This document shows positions 47,653 to 60,023 of a DNA stretch of 64,000 nucleotides, in pieces. The stretch covers positions 1 to 64,000 of the forward strand of contig JARWMV010000048.1 of the NCBI GenBank assembly GCA_030998015.1, in the 5' to 3' direction. Position numbers and translations under genes: made by a program. Each line of letters opens with the position of its first letter. Position 1 is the stretch's first letter. The notes below the pieces were generated by a model that saw nothing but the letters and a program-made list of their open reading frames with translations, had not been told where the DNA came from and did not search any database. The stretch is from Ceratorhiza oryzae-sativae (taxonomy: Eukaryota; Basidiomycota; Agaricomycetes; Cantharellales; Ceratobasidiaceae).

Positions 47653-50478
47653 TCAAAGTACCTCTCGCCTTGCCGCGTGTAGCAGCTTTCTCTTTGTCAA
47701 CAAATCCTTCCGCAGCACGGAGACAGAATCAGATTCCTTCAATAAATCCTCGTAGTAGTTGTCCGATTGCCCTTCAGCGGGTTGGATCTCGTCATGTAGC
47801 GCGTTCCGGATCCTCTTGCCAAACTTGCGGACGAAATATTGGTCGATTGTCATCGGGACATTGTCCGAAAATCGACGGTACGCAACTTGGCACGATGTCG
47901 TTTTAGGTTATCATAGAATAAAAGTTAAATTACTTACTGTGATAGTGCGCTCGGGTGCTGGCCATAATTTCCAATGCACTCTGATGTGCTCCGTTCAGGT
48001 TCTGCAATGACGGACCCCGGACTTTCTTCCCAAACTCTCTAGTATTCACCGATCCGTCGGTCAATGCATCAACAGCTGCATCAACAATAGCCTCTCCGAC
48101 TCGTTGTAGTTTATCCATCGGGTCGGGCAGCATGAACACATCTTGATAGTATCGCAGGTATTGGGCTTTGTATGTTTTGAATTGACCAACGTGAGAGGTG
48201 TAGGGTTCGGACTCTTGTTCTAGTAGAGCCTCGAGCTGAGTAGTGGTTTCGTCCTTGCAGTCCTGCAAAAGGCGTCCCGTAATCTCGCTGTTCAATGACA
48301 TCCGTTAACATCACTGTACGAGAACAAGTACGTAACTTGACAAACCTGACAAGTTCCTCCAACTTTCCATGATGATACATCCCGAAATGCGCGTTGACAA
48401 TCTCATTCAGTATTTTCGCGAATGAGTCTTCCGTATCGGAAACAAGGGCGCGGACAGGTTGGTGCCATGCGTCGACAACCTTTGATATTAGTTGCTTCTT
48501 GACTTCGAACGGGTAGTCGTCTAGCCGAGCGTATTGTCTCAGGTAGGGCAATAAAAATATATATCAAAACATACCAGGAAACTCGCGAGTACGTGCCCTG
48601 TTATACGTGGTGAGCAAGGTGTATGCGCGACCGACTTGAAAATATATCACCATTTCGCGGCTGCATCCACTTCGTCGAGCGTAAATTCGTTCCCATACGG
48701 TGAAGAGTTCAGCCATAATTCGTCGTCTGGGATAAAGTCTGGACGAGGCAACTCCTTCTCTCCATCCTCATCGAGATCTTCAGCTCCCTGCTTTCGTAAA
48801 CAAAATACGAGACCAGCTCCCTGAAGGTCCTCCCGAAGAGCCTCGTACGAAGCATGAAGCCTTTGCATTAGTCCCAGCTGTCCCGCCAACGGATCCCCTC
48901 GAACCAGTTTGACCATGACATCGGCGACGAATTTGTCAATGAGGTCCCGAACAATCGAACGAGGGCTCCCTTCGCCTTGCTTTGGAAGTTTCTCGAGCTG
49001 GGATTCGTTGTCGCGAATTAGGCGAGCTATCTCAGTCCGGATGCTCGGTAAACTAGATCATATGTGATCAATAATCCTCTAGCGCAGAACATTGCACCAT
49101 CTCACAGTTTCTGAATCGCAATCGAAAGAACATCCCCTAGCTGGTGAGCAAGTTTAGATGCACCAAGATTCTTTTTGTGGGCAGAAGGAATTGTCGACCA
49201 TGGAGGCGTCGTCTCGAAATACTCCATTTCTTTGGCACGCGCTCGTTCCCATGTGTAATTTCGAGACCGTAGTTCCTTGGAGTTGGGCTGCTTCACCACA
49301 AACCAACCGTTTTTCAGCGAGTTGGCTTGGCCGGTAATCATTTTGATCCAACGCTCCTCTTCACCTGCTTCGATCCGATCGGGCTTTGTCAAAACGCCTA
49401 TCCTGGGTTGAGTTGTATGTTATGAAAAAGAGAAATAAAAACAAACCAATCGTGCGCTCGCCCGTTGGATCATACTTGCGAGCTAGGAATACTGATTTGT
49501 GGGTCTCAAAGTCGCCTTTGATACAGGTTGAGCACAAACAAACGTATCCTATACACCAACTTACTTTCGCAGGCAACGACGAGAAGAATGAGCGCAGTCG
49601 GTGCTGCCATATAGCTCGTGACCAGATCCTCGACCAATTGAATATCATTTTCGGTTAGGGAATCGGAGCTGTTTGCAATCAGACCTGTTGAGTGATATCG
49701 CATTCAGACACGGCTTGAGCGAAAGTCGACGGCGAAAGGCTCACCCGGGAGATCAACAAACGTGAGGTCGGAAAGCTCTTGTCCAAAAATTTCAATCACA
49801 ACAGTATCTCTTGTAAATGAACGGCCTTTCGGCTCAAGATCCTCATTCAAAAACCGCTTCGGGTCGATTTCAGGGCAAAGAACGGCCTTTTGGGCACGGG
49901 CAATTCGGTCTTGGACATAGTCCTTGCTTCGGAGAGTATCACCTGATAATCGTTATTTGAGAATTTTCATAAATTACCGATCGATTGCAACGCCTACCAA
50001 ATGGTATATCTACATCTCCTCGACTGCTTAAACCGGATTCAAATCGCAAGGACACACGCGCTTCCCAAGCGCCTGTTGTATGTCGTAAACGGCACTCGAT
50101 TGGACATCTACGCAATGGCCCTTAGTTTCTTATCTGCAAAGAGAACTATTTGGTACATGCCTCGTGCATGTCCCGCTCTGGCGAGGGAGATTTATCTACA
50201 AAATCGTACAACAGATATAGTCGGGTCCGATTAGAACATATCGTGGATGACGCTCACCCCCGATAAGGCTTCTATCAACGATGATTTGCCAACACTCTGA
50301 GACCCAACGCAGACCATGTTTGGTAGTTCGAGATCCCTGCTGAAGCTGCACCATCACACGACTCATGAGACTCATGGAATGCAGGCATCAAAAGAAGATA
50401 GAATCACCCCATAGCGCGCAGCGAGTTCAGGGTATCAAGCAACTTGCGCCGAGTCGCGCCATTGGCGTCGTTGTTCAT
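47653..50478 (-). CDS. dynamin-family GTPase
   Basis: Start ATG 50478 (MNNDANGATRRKLLDTLNSL), stop at 47653. GTPase motifs: GSQSVGKSSLIEALSG (P-loop), LPRQSGTCTR (switch I), DLTFVDLPG (G3), TKPDRIEAG (G4). A middle/stalk region follows (LPSIRTEIARLIRDNESQLE, RSIVRDLIDKFVADVM, ELPGYVPY-like region into RQYARLDDYPFEVKKQ), ending with a GED-like helix (DVSVLRKDLLTKRKLLHAARREVL). Dynamins oligomerise on membranes and drive fission or fusion. This one lacks a PH or proline-rich domain, as in the Mx-like and fungal dynamin-related group. About ten introns. One, after SGTCTR, seems to use a GC donor (AG|GCATGT..GTAG) leading into CPIECRLR. Upstream region 50479-52130 holds its promoter. Confidence 0.8.
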
Positions 50479-52130
50479 GTCGTGATACTCGACCATCGCG
50501 GGCAACAAGGAGGCAAACGGTGGAGAGAGAGGAACGAGGGTCGATGTATAGCCACGAGGGCCGGGGTATTTATGTTTGCTACTTTAAGGAATGAAAAGGG
50601 CACACATTCATTTCATGGAGGCCATGAGGTAGCCATGAGGATCCTTGCAGCCTGGTGTTGCATTGCGCATATACATACCAAACTTTCGAGGACCTGGCAC
50701 ACTTTCATCACCGGGTTGAGTTGTGGGGATTGTGCTATTGCCTCTGCTATGGTGTCTTTCATGGTGGTGGCCGACAGCGAAATGAGAGCAAGGCGTGTAT
50801 TAGATAATCAAGCAATCCATTAGTAACTCCGAACAAAACGAGGCAAAAGCGTGCCTTGCCCCCCTGAGCGTGAACGAAGTAGCGATCTTGTAGATAAGAT
50901 ACTAGAGTCTACGTTTTACTCATACAGAACTATTCATATATCGCTGGCAAGTGAAACCAACTAGTCTGGCTCGCCCCAGTTCTTTCATGGTTACGAAATG
51001 GGAATAGGGCATCGCCGCGAAACCAAAGGGTCGATTGGGCGTAATGATGGGTCATGAAAATGGAGAGTTGGGTAATGGTGTCGTTAGCCTGAATGGTCCA
51101 GGCGTGGCGAGGCGATGAGGTGTCATCACGTGTTCTTACACTTTTACGCTACTCCCGTTACTCCATAGGTTATTCTAGTTTTGGATAGAGCATCATGATA
51201 TAATGGTAGGCGCTCGTACCTGGGCATAAAAAATTGCCCGGCGCGCCTGTGGTCGAATTCAGATGGACTTCACTCAAGCCGCAGGATGCACAGTGGGATT
51301 GGAAAACAACCAAATTGACCAGCGGCGCGAATACGAAGCACGTATTTGCTTGCCCAAGCTCGCTAGATGTTGACCCTGGCTGAACTTCGTTCTCCGCCGC
51401 TTCTAAAGGCTGCAGACCACAAGATTGATATCGACGACAGCATCCCCCCCGCCCTCTTCGTTTTCACAGAATCAGCAAGGGGTCCAAGCTCGGCGGATCT
51501 AGACCAAGATACAAAAACCCTAGTTTATGCTAGTAGCCGGTGGGAGCCCAAGGTTTGTAGCTAGACTCTAGAGCCGCTCCATGGCAGTTAGAATACATGT
51601 AGACATTCAAAAATCCGCAGCGAAGGTTGCAAAGTCGACCGCCTTGAAAGAGCGGTACAAAGCCAGGGCAAGAATATGAATACTGTGGCTGAGCTATAGG
51701 GGCTCGATCGGAATCCATGTGCCGCGTGGCGAGATGAACACTCTCAGCGCAGAAAGGGCAAGAACACTGTCAGGTGCCCGCAAATTTCGCTCCAGGATTG
51801 GGTGATAATCACACCGGGAGCCGGCGCGGTGATTATCTGGAAAGGAAAAGCCTTTCAAGTGGTCGAGTCAGCAAGCTCGTGCAGAACCAGTGTCCGATTG
51901 CTAGGCTATGAAGAGGGCGAGTGCGGATGAGACCTCGTAGCGTGTGTTGACCGACGGCGAAGCAGAGGTGGTGGTCGGGATTTGGATGTTGAGGTGATTG
52001 TGCGTGAGTTCGAAGACCGGGTTCTGGGACCGAGTCGGTGCACGGGGTCTCCTTGATTGAGTATCGGGTGCTCCATGGACAAGTATATAAGCGTTCAGGT
52101 GCAAGGAGGTCCGGTTGGGTGCCCCAGAAC
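50479..52130. other. divergent intergenic region
   Basis: 1.65 kb between the dynamin start (minus) and the copper-fist start (plus). No gene recognised. The right end carries the TATA box of the copper-fist gene. No copper-response motif could be assigned with confidence. Confidence 0.45.
52084..52090 (+). promoter_or_regulatory. TATA box of the copper-fist gene
   Basis: TATATAA within GACAAGTATATAAGCG, 41 bp before the ATG at 52131. Confidence 0.55.
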
Positions 52131-53646
52131 ATGGTGTGTCCATCGTGTGGTTGGCTCTGCTTGTTCTGACATACCTCCAGATTGTCATCGACAACCAAAA
52201 GTTTGCGTGGTAGGTGCGTTTCCCTGCGCCGAACCTCACCGGCCGAAGCTTTCCTAGTTCGGCTTGCATCAACGGTCACCGCTCGTCCTCATGCAACCAC
52301 ACGGAGCGACCCCTGTTCGAGGTCAAGAAGAAAGGCCGGCCAGTTTCCCAGTGTGAGCGTTGTCGAACGCTCCGAAAGACCCGGTCGTACCACGAGAAAT
52401 GTGTATGTAACAAACCCGAGGCGGAGCAGGTACCCACGTCTAGCAACAGCCAACCAAAGGAGAAGCAAATCAAAAACGGTGCGGGCGCTCCCATTAGTGT
52501 TTGATCCCGACTCATCCGTTCGCAATGTCCCTACAGCACTCCGCCGAGCTCCTACAACTCCAGCCTTACCCAACGGCGTCAAGGATATTCTTGGCTCTGA
52601 GTCGGAGCAGTATGAAGGCAAGAATATATATCCCTATCTGTCCTTTTTCTTTACATTGCTCATATTCGGTGTCCCAGCCGGTGACGATTCTCGTGAGTCT
52701 TCTCGAGGTAGAACCGCTGCTCGAGGCAGTTTCACGGGTTCTACAGCTCAGGAAAGTGGTGGTATGCATAGCGCTGAAGCCGCGCATGTCCCCGACCCAT
52801 CTCCTCGGCGAGCATCCCCGTCCCACAGAATTCTACCTCCGCCTGAGAAATCAAATATTCTCGCAAGAAATCTAAACATGGCTTCTCAACCTCCTTCAAG
52901 CTGTTGTAATCAACCCGGCACCAATCCACTTGGTCTTTCATCCAGCGCCCTCGCCTCTTGCCACCTTCCGAGCATCTCAACCTGGACCTCAACCCCCCCG
53001 CTACTTCACTCGCTCCACATCACGACAACCAGTGACAGCTGTGGGTGCGGGAAAGACTGCATGTGTGCGGGGTGTGTACAGCACCGGGGGGCGGTCGCAG
53101 CGGCAGCGGCCATAGCCGCCGGACATGGAAGTTGCCCGGATCGATGCCAAACATGCCAGGATCAAGCCCTGACGGGATGCACATCTCCCCTGCACCTGTC
53201 GGAGCAGAAGTCGAGAGTCTGCTGACTCGTGCACTGGCGAAATTGCCCCCTCCGCCATCGGGTAGGCTCGGGGTGTTTCAGTCGACGATGGGGGGAAAGC
53301 AAGTCGCGCTGGTTTATTTCCCGGCTTCGATTCTAGGTGCCCGCGAGGATTTATCAGCACACAACGCACGCTCCAAACGGCCGAGGGAAGCACTGTCATC
53401 GGAAGGGGAGGATAGTCTTACAGACGCCGATGCAGAGGGGGAGGTTGAAGCGCCTCTTCTTCACAAGCTCAAATGCGACTTTCGATTGTTACTCCATCTC
53501 CACCAGCCTCACCACTCAGCGCCGCCGATAACGTAGCATCTCTCTCGCCAAGGCTTTACCGGAATAATGATTGGGCGCTGGCTCAGCTGGAGGTCGATGA
53601 AGAGACAGAACTGGGGATGGCCGTGGATGCAATCTCACCCAGATGA
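52131..53646 (+). CDS. copper-fist transcription factor
   Basis: The first exon is only the ATG (52131-52133). Introns 52134-52180 and 52210-52257 join it to IVIDNQKFAC and SACINGHRSSSCNHTERPLF, the copper fist: C-x2-C-x8-C-x-H binds zinc and the KKGRPVSQC loop contacts the DNA minor groove. A basic stretch (ERCRTLRKTRSYHEKCVC) follows. Later exons are Ser/Pro-rich and contain a Cys cluster, SDSCGCGKDCMCAGC, then CPDRCQTC. Such clusters bind Cu(I) in Ace1/Cuf1/Mac1 relatives and switch activity with copper. Then come ESLLTRALAKLPPPPSGRLG and an acidic tail ending LGMAVDAISPR. Exon limits after 52480 and near 53470 are approximate. Cuf1-type proteins control copper uptake and iron reductases, and a ferric reductase lies just downstream. 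Confidence 0.75.
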
Positions 53647-54077
53647 CCACTTGGGAACTGGCTGTATTTGAATGAGAATTGTGTATAATATATGGGCTCT
53701 GACGTTGCTGCCTATTTACTCTGGGTTTGCTGTGTGTACCTTAAGCGATAGGCAAGTGTACACATATATTTGTATCGTGGTTTGTACCCACTAATCAAAG
53801 CCGTCTAACTTTGTCCAGTTAATTTCCGCGAAACGTTACGCTACCTTACCAAAAAAAGCAACATTGTGATAATTTCAACTCTCGTATGCCCATGTAATTC
53901 CAACGGACTCTCCACACGGGTGACATCTGCCAGATTCAAACAAAGTTTCACTTTCACATATTCCTCTCAAGCTTCCGTAGCTTACTTGCGTTTGTCGAGA
54001 AACACTCGCATATGCCAATACCCGATTTACATATTTGAAATTCGTACACACCAGAAAAGGAATTCCGTCCGCTTTCC
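53647..54077. other. spacer between convergent genes
   Basis: 431 bp between the copper-fist stop (plus) and the ferric reductase stop (minus). No gene. Confidence 0.5.
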
Positions 54078-56696
54078 TTACCACGTGAAGCTCTCCTCAA
54101 AGAAGGCAATCTTGTCCGCCGGAACCTCATCCCCAAGAACGTTCACACACGCCGTACGGACCTGGTCTACCATCCCAACCGGGCCACAGACAAAGAACGC
54201 CACTCGGCCAGGGCGCTCCGCCCTCGCTTCGTCGTACACGAGTTGACTCACGTCAGGACGCAGACTGGGCGCATCGTGAGCTGGTTCACTGCCCTCGGGC
54301 ACCCCAGTATAATAGATCTTGGCATCGACGGATTCGGGTATCATGTTCCGTACGGCTGCAATGAGTCCAGAATCGCGAGACGCCCAGACGAGCGTCACGT
54401 GTTGGCCGCGAGCGGAGAGATCTTGAGCGTATGCAAGTGCAGGGGTGACACCGATCCCACCGGCAATCAGGACTACGGATTCATATAGGTGCAGGGGCTG
54501 AGGCTCCCCATACGGTCCCTCGAGCGAGATTGGCAGATCCACCGACCCGTTTCCGGCTTCGATGTGTTGGAGCAGGGTCTTGGTCGCACCGGTGTGCGGC
54601 TTGACGAACAAGGTGACATGCGGCCGAGCAACAGTGTGGCTATTGCGTGAGCCTTTACCGTGTTCGAGGTCGCTTGTGCTGGCCTTGTCGTCCGAAACGG
54701 AAGAGTCAACGGCCCTATCAGAGACAGACCAAGTCGCGACGGAAAACGGATGGTTCTCCCAAGGACGACGGGACTGCAAGGTAGGAAAGTAAACATAGTA
54801 GTGGTGCCCCGGGCGAATCGTGTTTTGGTTCAGACGAGGAAAGACGGTGAGCTTAATGATGCTTTGAGCCGAGTTGGGAATCAACTCTGCGATTGCTGAA
54901 CCGGAAGCTAAGGTTGCAAACCTGGATGAGCATCTGGCAATATTCGGATTTATCAAGACTTACTGCGGCCGATCGAGCCTTGCAGTCCATTCTTCCAAAC
55001 TGATATCATGCGAAGCGTGCGGTCTGCAAGCCAGATACCAATAGCCACGTAGCTAGACAAGCGGGATCTTGAGCACGTTTCAGTTGGCCATGAACTGACG
55101 AAAACTCACATCCAGTTGAGATATCCATATCGCCACTTGAATCGTAGAACCATATGGTAGTAGCAACCAGCGATCAAAAATCCCGCAAAGAAAATGTGAA
55201 GAATGAGGAAAATCTCGTATGACCACTTGCGGAACGGGAGCATAGCGAACCCGACCATGAGGCAGATTACTACCGTGGCAACGAAACCTACAAGTGCATC
55301 AAGTCAATCATCATTACCCGGAGATCATGAGTCAATGGACTAACCCCACTGCATGTATGGCAAAGATCCTTCTTCCATATACTTGCTCCAGTCACCAGTG
55401 TCCCAATACCACTGTACGGTCCAGCCAACGCTATGAATGACGGCCTGAAAAGCGGACATTCGGGCTGGCCACGCTGATTGGTCAAATGTCTTGCTCAGTA
55501 GGTATATGCACTTACCAACCCATCGATGCAAAGTAATCATCGTCGACGGGCTCCATCCAGTCAGCCAGAGCAAAGGATTATTCCTGTTCACAAAGATCAG
55601 CAATATTGTTCATGAGAACCGAGACGTTACGTACCGTGCCGAAAGGAGAATCGTTAGCGGAATCAGCGCAAAAGAAATCAGGCCCGCTCGATTCGATACA
55701 AAGCCCATCATCTCTTGCCGACGATCAGTCGCCCAGTTGTTGGGCTGAACCGACTTGTAGGCCACCGAGTTGGCAATGGCGGTCGCGGCAAGGAAGAACA
55801 GTAGAAACATGACCATGATTCGGGAAGGCAGGTATCCAAGACCGCGCAGGATAGGAGCACTCTGCGAGCCGTTGAACATGGCGGGTCGCACAAGATGTTT
55901 CTGAATCGAGGTCACTATCCGGGACGAGGAGAATGATTTGGGATCATAGGTGCTGCGGAACATGCTCCGAGCCGTTTTGCGGATCGAACCAATCATCAAG
56001 ACGCCCAGGATGACAAAAACGAGGATATACCTACGGAACATGCCTCAACAGAGAAAACAAAAGCGAGCTGGCTAACAGAGACTTACGACGCACGCTCGTG
56101 CCAACGCTCATTCCAAGCAAAGGCTTGCGCGGTGGCATAATCAAAGTTGTACACCTCATCTCGTACCCGAAGAGGTGTGTTGTTTAACCACTTGTTACCA
56201 ACCGGTGCCAGAGGTGGAACCGTCGCCGGAATCGAGTCCAGCAGCGGTGGCCACTTGGAGTCTCGATCGACTTGAAGCCAGAGCCAGTAATGTTCGACCT
56301 CGTGCCATGGTTCAGCAAAGCATTTATCCTTGAGACAGTATGCTACGCTCTGCAAATACGGCTGATACGACGCCTGGCAGTCCATGCGTTCACGAGCTGT
56401 TGGAATAAAGCTCTTAGTGAGACATGTTAGGCCTAATAGCGCGACGTACAAGTGGTGTGGTGAGAATGCTTGCCCGTCCCGTGCATGGCAGCGTCCAAGC
56501 GTCGATAACGCCGTTGCAAGACTCGCCACACTGGAGTTGGAACATGTCGGCAAGCAGCAGAAATCCAAGCTACCGAGAAGAAGGAGATGCTCCCGGGGCC
56601 AGGGGTGGACGAAGCTGGCCGCTTTTTGACCCATCATGATAGCGAGCCCCTGAGCTTGGCGTGCCGTGATACTCCGAGCCAAGAAAAATTATGCAT
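54078..56696 (-). CDS. ferric/cupric reductase (FRE family)
   Basis: A proposed first exon at 56696 (MHNFSWLG) joins LGFLLLADMFQLQ as a signal peptide, then an extracellular Cys-rich part (CGESCNGVIDAWTLPCTG, MDCQASYQPYLQSVAYCLKD). Membrane core: YILVFVILGVLMIGSI, SRIMVMFLLFFLAATAIANS, haem-ligand helices with TLHRWVGK and AVIHSVGWTVQWY, and EIFLILHIFFAGFLIA. Cytosolic part: WENHPFSVATW binds FAD, VVLIAGGIGVTPALAYAQDL binds NADPH, FFVCGPVGMVD is the conserved CGP motif, and the end is FFEESFTW (stop at 54078). The enzyme passes electrons from NADPH across the membrane to Fe(III)/Cu(II) outside, before uptake. The N-terminal exon is inferred; the rest is firm. A close paralog lies at 63075. 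Confidence 0.8.
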
Positions 56697-58036
56697 GAGG
56701 CCGGAGATCCTTGGACGGTTACGATATTAGGGGTAGAGTGGGAAAAAGGGACCGAGGTGGCCTTGCGCCGCTCCGACTTTGTCAACAATCCTTTCCAATG
56801 CTTCTAAAGTGGAGTCTCGCCCAGGCACACCCTATCGGGAGAAAAGTCCGACCATGCATATTGCTCGAGCGATTTTTTACTGAATCTTACTTGCCCAATG
56901 GGAAGAGGGCATACTCGGGATGAGATATGAACATAGCGCAGGAGACGAACTCTCGTTTGCCCGAGTCGGCGCTAAAATACCTCAGATCCCGAGAGCTAGT
57001 TCTGCCGTTGGGGATCCGAGCGACCGACGGGTTTGCCGGTGGTTCATCCGATACCCCAATCCACCTCGTGGAGAATAGCATAACCTACCACTGTCCATTG
57101 GACGCCTAGAGTAGGTTGCTCCCCTGCTGTAGATCTTGCGCGTCGTGAACGGGAGGCGAGGATCAATTGGACCGAGTGGGTTGTGATCTCAACAGGGCAA
57201 GAAAGCAATAGTCTAGCTGAACGAAATGAGCATAGAACAGGGGGAAGCGGCGACATGCAAGCGAGAACTAATCGATACCAGCGACAGTAGAATCCAAGCA
57301 AAGCTCCCTGAATCTGATGAACCCGAGGGGTAACCAGAAACTACTCCCCAAGCATAAGAGCCGAAAGACAAGTAAACAAGGAGAATATGCCGAGAATACT
57401 TTGTAATAATCTAGACTTGATACACAAAACTGCACATAGCACCCGTAGTTTGATGCTAGCTGGCGGGTTACTGATAAAAGCAGACAGCCTGGCTCACATG
57501 TGCCTAGCATTTGTTAAGCAGTTAATATCGGCGAATAAGTGGGGGACCCCATAGATGTTGCTTTCGCATTTTCGTGCTGCCTGGGCCACTACGGTGGAGG
57601 GTGATATGAGGTGATGCTGACGTGCTTCATATGTTGGGGACGCACGTGACTCCTGGCCCAGCATACATTCCCCTATGAGCTCGTTTCGCTGAACGATTCA
57701 AGTCGCTATTGGGCGCAAAACCTTGATAATTATAGACACATATGCAAGGCGTACAACAAATTGTCGCAAAATTACCTCGTTCAGCTTATTGGATGGCTGT
57801 CTCGCTCAAAGTACGTCGCGAAGTGCCTATACGGGACTGTGAATTGCGCAAGTGCGGTTGTATTAGAATTATGTGCCTCAACCGCACGGGAGGACCCGAT
57901 GTTTCTACCAGGCGATAGAAACTTGCAGTAGTTAGAACTTCCTATCCTCACTGTCCTTTTCCTTATCCCCGCCCCCCCTTTTTCTCTTCTTCTCTAAAAA
58001 ATTTCGTCCAACATCCTTCAACTGGGCATCATCCTC
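56697..58036. other. intergenic, no gene seen
   Basis: Upstream region of the ferric reductase and downstream region of the MFS remnant. Pyrimidine-rich at about 57950-57990. No family motifs in any frame. Confidence 0.45.
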
Positions 58037-60023
58037 TCAATTCAATGAATAATTTGCCACCAACCCCGTGGCCAACAGAGATCCCAATCCAGCAACTGAC
58101 ACGAACATAATCAACACCACTCGAAACCCTCGCCTATAACCTTCCACAATCTGACCCAACTTATCAGCGTCGACGTTCGTACGTAGCAAAACAGGATTGT
58201 CGATCATCTGAGCGACCGTATCAGGCGCGAGGTCCAGCGTAGCCAGATGCCGTCGAAACAACACAAGTCTACTCTCCCATCAGCCCACGAGCTGGGGGCG
58301 GGGGAAGCCAACACAAAAACGGGGAGACGCACAGACCAGTCTCACTCGTCGCCAACCCCCCACAGTTCCTCCCAAATTCCTCACAAACATTCTCACTTCC
58401 ATTCTTGCGGCTTTCCACCGCGATTTGGATCACGACCAGACTTGGGTGGAACGTCTGTCCGACGCCCAGAACGACTATAGGCAAGCATCCGATTTATTTA
58501 GCGAGCGAGGTGTGTGCATCGAATGTGGTGGATAAGGCCGAATCCGACGGTCCAGATTGCTCATCCTGAGAGGACGAGCTCGCGGTATTGGCCAGTGAGG
58601 GAGATGATTATACCCAAAAGAGTCGAGACGGCAGCTATGAATGAGGGAGTATTAGACACGACGGGGGGCTATGGAATAGAACGTACTTTGAACGAGGACG
58701 ATTGGCAAAATCATTGCACCGGTCTTGACCACACTGTATCCATATACGGTCTGGTAAACGTCGAGAGATAGAACACTTGAATGACGGTTAGGAATCCGTT
58801 CAGCGTATGTGCCGAGATTCCTCCAACAACCACTTTGTCTTTGAATATGTATACCGCCGGTCGACTCATATTAGCTGTAAAGAACGAGGCGAAGAGGCAA
58901 AACGCGTACGTGGTATCAACCGTATAGGAGCCCCTTTCCACTGCCATAAAACGAACATGACCAAGGGCACGCTCCCTCCAACGAGTGTGCCAATCATATT
59001 CACATCGCTCAATTCGTATTTGGAACCTCCCCAGCTTATTCCTAGTTGCAATCGCATGAGTTGTCAAGGGCATATAAGGTACATTGGTAGGAGCGGCTAA
59101 GAGTTTAGTTCCGACCAAAGCAAGAGTTGCACCAACAAAGTCGGCTTGGGCAAGTTTGCTAGATCACTCGAGTTCAACAAGAGAAACACGGACAGAGAGA
59201 CGGCCTACTTGAGTATGCCTCCTTCGACTCTGTGAGGGGGCATGAAGAATATGACGGATCCAGCTGATAAAACGGCCACAGGGGGCTCCAGCCGAAAGAT
59301 CCACCGCCCACTCATCATCAGTAACCAGTTTGGACGAAAAGAGAGCACAGAACTTACCAGCCATCGAGTGAGGTCCCTGGAAGGGCACCTCCAATCAACG
59401 GTCCAATACCATTCGCCAACGCAACGCTGGGACCCAAAATACCCTGATATTTTCCTCGCTGTCACAAACTAACCGATAATTTGCCCGACCGTTCCGATTC
59501 CCCCTCCATCGACGCTAAAAATGGCTCGAAAGATGAGGAGCTAGCCAAATGTCTGTGCAAGAGAAGATACGAGGTTTCCGAGAAAGAATATGGCCAGGGG
59601 GCGAGAACTGCCTTGCGAGACCAAATGTCGGAAATGGGGCCGTAGAGCATTTGACAAGCGGTGTTCGTTCTGGATAAAGTTCCGAGTTGGGGCACGGGTG
59701 ATATGTCAGGATGAACGCGACAAACACGAAATACGCAGTCGCAACTGTGTTCAAGTCTGACGCGACAGGAGCCATCGTAACCGCAATCATTGTCTCCTCC
59801 AACAAGCCGGTAATGCCAACCAACGCGCAAACCAGAAACACCTGTGGCGACATTGAAAAGAAGCAAATTACAGGAACGCAGAAATCGCTCACATTGATCA
59901 CGTGTCGACGGGGCAAATACTGGGTTTGATCGACGAGGTCGGTCTGGCCGGGTTGATCTGTTGTCGCTGCTCGATGTTTTTCGCGGCAGACGCGGTCGAG
60001 CTCGGGGGGTTGTCGACAGCCAT
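58037..60023 (-). pseudogene. DHA2-type MFS multidrug exporter, broken
   Basis: Starts well at ATG 60023 (MAVDNPPSSTASAAKNIEQR), with FLVCALVGITGLLEETMIAV (helix 1), QMLYGPISDIWSRKAVL (loop 2-3), QRGKYQGILGPSVALANGIG (motif C region), RWIFRLEPPVAVLSAGSVIF, KDKVVVGGISAHTLNGFLTV, and the C-terminal block DADKLGQIVEGYRRGFRVV, ending VANYSLN at 58037. Several lesions appear beyond introns: a frameshift after RKAVL, a TAG after AQTFG, a 1-base slip between FYLSTF and QTVYGYSVVKTG, TGA in LVLSG-stop-AIWTVGFGL, and frameshifts near 58300. The intact protein would have 14 helices and export toxic compounds with protons. It could only be functional if several lesions are errors. Confidence 0.7.

Noticed and set aside
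51180..51260. Possible tRNA (TGGTCGAATTC resembles a B box)
   Set aside because: No matching A box and no acceptor or anticodon stem could be drawn.
54501..54899. Plus-strand ORFs opposite the ferric reductase
   Set aside because: Shadows of the well-supported minus-strand FAD/NADPH-binding exons.
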